Assembly: GCA_954871525.1 (NCBI GenBank)
Contig: OX940861.1
Location: 34,237,201-34,301,200, forward strand
Length of the DNA stretch: 64,000 nt
Direction: 5' to 3'
DNA from: Parietaria judaica
Taxonomy: Eukaryota > Streptophyta > Magnoliopsida > Rosales > Urticaceae
Part shown: piece after piece, positions 62,199-64,000 of the stretch
Numbering within the stretch: the stretch's first letter is position 1
Layout of the letters: the number at the start of each line of letters is the position of its first letter
The notes under the pieces: generated by a model
Databases searched by the model: none
What the model saw: only the letters and a program-made list of their open reading frames with translations
What the model was told of the DNA's origin: nothing
Made by a program: the position numbers and the translations under genes

Positions 62199-63222
62199 TA
62201 CTTTTAGATAACTGAAAATTTGAACATTACAATCTTGGTATGTAGAAAATATGTTGTATAATAATCTTCAACAAAGTTTCCTTGTACATCCAACATCCAA
62301 AGAAACCTCAGAACGATTCACAAAAATACAGCAAGACAGCGATAACTTATGCCACTGTTGGTGAGCTGCGGGTTGCTATAACATACATTACAACTTAAGT
62401 GAATGCCGTCGATAATAACTTTTAACTTAATAATGCTAATGAAGTCGACAATCGCAAATGCGTCAAATTTCACAATGAGAACAGAAAACACGGAAGTGCT
62501 ACCAAGACTCGATGCAGAGCAGTAACCAGAAACTCCGGTTGAGAGATTGATAGTGGATCGAGATTTACAGGCAGCAAGTGGACGTACCTCCTATACTGGG
62601 AGCGAACCACTATAATTCTGGTGTCGATTTCAATTTCGTTGATCGCTTTTATCATTTTTCGGATTGGGAATAAGGGCAAAATTCCTAACAGAAATGCCAT
62701 GTTATAATATAACAAGAATGATGTTGCCGGATTGAAGAACGTCTTACATGGTCAATGAACTGAGGCCACGCCCACATTTTATTTATTTATTTGACATCCC
62801 AAAAAATGCCTACGAGCCCGCATTGTGAAAAAGCTGGGCAAAAAGAGGATTCAACATTAGAGAATAGAGCTAATGAGTGAGCAAATCTTCAGCTTGGTTG
62901 CCAGAGATAAAAGAGTCTTTTCCTTAAACAACAATTTTGTTTGCAAAAATAATCAAGTCAATCTGTCAATGCAAGATTTTGCATTTATCCTTTGATTGAA
63001 TTTATCATTTAATTTTTTTGCACCTTGGGCCGATAGGTGATACTGGGACAATAGATCCACGACTTTCCCACGCTAGTGACACATGGACTAAACGTTCTAA
63101 CAAATTTGTTTCTAAGAAACAACGATATTTTTTTATAGTCTAGCTATAACACGGAGGCTTTGCTGCTACCATCGGCGGACATAAGATTGCTCACGAGAGC
63201 AGTGAGGTTGCATTTCGAGGCG
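62199..63222. other. Intergenic, no gene recognised
   Basis: The base composition is less AT-rich than most intergenic parts, and 62280-62720 could be an untranslated region of a neighbour, but no protein or RNA could be supported. Confidence 0.4.
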
Positions 63223-63230
63223 ATGAGAAG

Positions 63231-63724
63231 CAGGGGCGGAGCTCGAACTTTAACTAAGAGAAAGCGAAAATTAATAGACTATAAATTTCAAATAAAACGA
63301 GACATTGAAACTACTATTATACATTTCAAAAATAAAACGAGACATTAAAACTACTATTATTCAAAAAAAAAATTGTAATAATAAAAACTGTTGCTAAAAA
63401 AAGTTATAAATATATCGAGATTGGGAATTGAACCTAGAGCTATAACTTGGAGGACCAACAAGATTCCACTACACTATATTATTAAAAAAAATTGTAATAA
63501 TAAAAACTGTTGCTAAAAAAAATTATAAATATATAGAGATTGAGAATTGAACCTAGAGCTATAACTTGGATGAGCAACAAGATTTCACTACACTATAGTG
63601 ACATTTAATTTACAAATACTATCTTTATTATTTATATATAAATTTATATAATAATATGAATACATTAAAATAAAAAATAACAAGCTCGGACCAAGTGGGG
63701 GCGGCTGCCCCCGCTCCGCCCCTG
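63231..63724. mobile_element. Small hAT element (494 bp) with duplicated tRNA-like segment
   Basis: The ends are CAGGGGCGGAGC at 63231 and the inverted GCTCCGCCCCTG at 63724, with a perfect 8-bp duplication ATGAGAAG at 63223-63230 and 63725-63732. Inside, a unit of about 117 bp is present twice (63371-63485 and 63488-63602), each holding a tRNA-like segment. The right end has the block CCAAGTGGGGGCGGCTGCC, shared with the element at 35947-36936. Confidence 0.94.
63424..63595 (-). other. Two tRNA-like segments in the hAT element
   Basis: On the minus strand, TAGTGTAGTGG (63476-63466) and GGTTCAATTCC (63434-63424) form one A-box/B-box pair; TAGTGTAGTGA (63595-63585) and GGTTCAATTCT (63553-63543) form the second. 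Confidence 0.5.
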
Positions 63725-63732
63725 ATGAGAAG

Positions 63733-64000
63733 TCCTTTGTTCTCGGTGTCAGCTATAATGAACAAAGACCTTTTTCCATGCAAGTTTATTTATTTATTTA
63801 TTTTGAATGGAGTGACATATTGGCAAAGTTACAATGTAGTACTATCGCATTACTAGATATATTCAGTGTAAGAACAAGTGGCACTAAGGTTTAACTTACT
63901 TAAACGTGAGGCGAGGCGTTTTTTCACCGCCTCAAGAGGCGTAAGCCTCGAGGCGCAGACCTCGATTATAAGAATAAAATCATATATATCATAAAAACTA
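63733..64000. other. Window end; possible start of another repeat
   Basis: 63905-63965 contains GTGAGGCGAGGCGTTTTTTC and GTAAGCCTCGAGGCG, short inverted GAGGCG motifs seen in plant non-autonomous transposon ends. The element, if real, runs out of the window. Confidence 0.3.

Overview
The window is nuclear DNA of a flowering plant, almost certainly a eudicot. The evidence is genes split by many short GT-AG introns, a plant terpene synthase, a plant G-type lectin receptor kinase, a plant MIC10, and a dense load of plant-type transposons (a Cassandra TRIM with 5S rRNA in its LTRs, Ty3/gypsy and Ty1/copia elements, CACTA, MULE, several hAT, a LINE tail). It is AT-rich, with many (TA)n tracts. The species cannot be told from the sequence.

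Layout. 1-3.9 kb: retroelement debris, comprising the 5' end of a minus-strand LTR element, a complete 400-bp-LTR Cassandra, and a Tat-like gypsy integrase end followed by a 40-bp tandem repeat. 4-10.5 kb: a long copia-type LTR (2.7 kb), an inverted piece of the same LTR, then a segment repeated at 28.0-29.4 kb; this copy has a gypsy-type solo LTR nested in a small hAT element. 10.9-15.1 kb: an intact seven-exon terpene synthase of the TPS-b type. 17.0-19.5 kb: a MULE carrying GRF-zinc-finger and PB1-like fragments. 19.8-22.6 kb: a CACTA element with a decayed Ulp1-like gene. 23.5-24.3 kb: a small hAT. 25.3-35.7 kb: a second long LTR, the second copy of the repeated segment, and a heavily deleted copia element. 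35.7-39.8 kb: a small hAT, a 135-bp tandem repeat, and an intact eight-exon D-2-hydroxyacid dehydrogenase gene. 40.7-45.1 kb: a decayed hAT with transposase remains. 45.3-48.1 kb: an eight-coding-exon gene I do not recognise. 49.0-55.9 kb: a G-type lectin receptor-like kinase gene on the minus strand, cut in its membrane-spanning segment by a complete hAT element (50085-54570) that carries an uninterrupted 986-residue transposase. 56.5-60 kb: a decayed hAT-like element, a LINE tail and AT-rich DNA. 60.3-62.1 kb: MIC10 on the minus strand. 63.2-63.7 kb: another small hAT.

Host genes here are independent loci with unrelated roles: terpene synthesis, a NAD(P)-dependent dehydrogenase, cell-surface signalling and mitochondrial cristae. 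The main story is transposon activity. The hAT in the receptor kinase has identical 8-bp target duplications, matching ends and an open transposase, so it is a candidate active autonomous element. Nested insertions let events be ordered in time. Three small hAT elements share similar ends and each contains a tRNA-like segment. All exon joins were worked out by eye from splice signals and reading frame, without transcript evidence.
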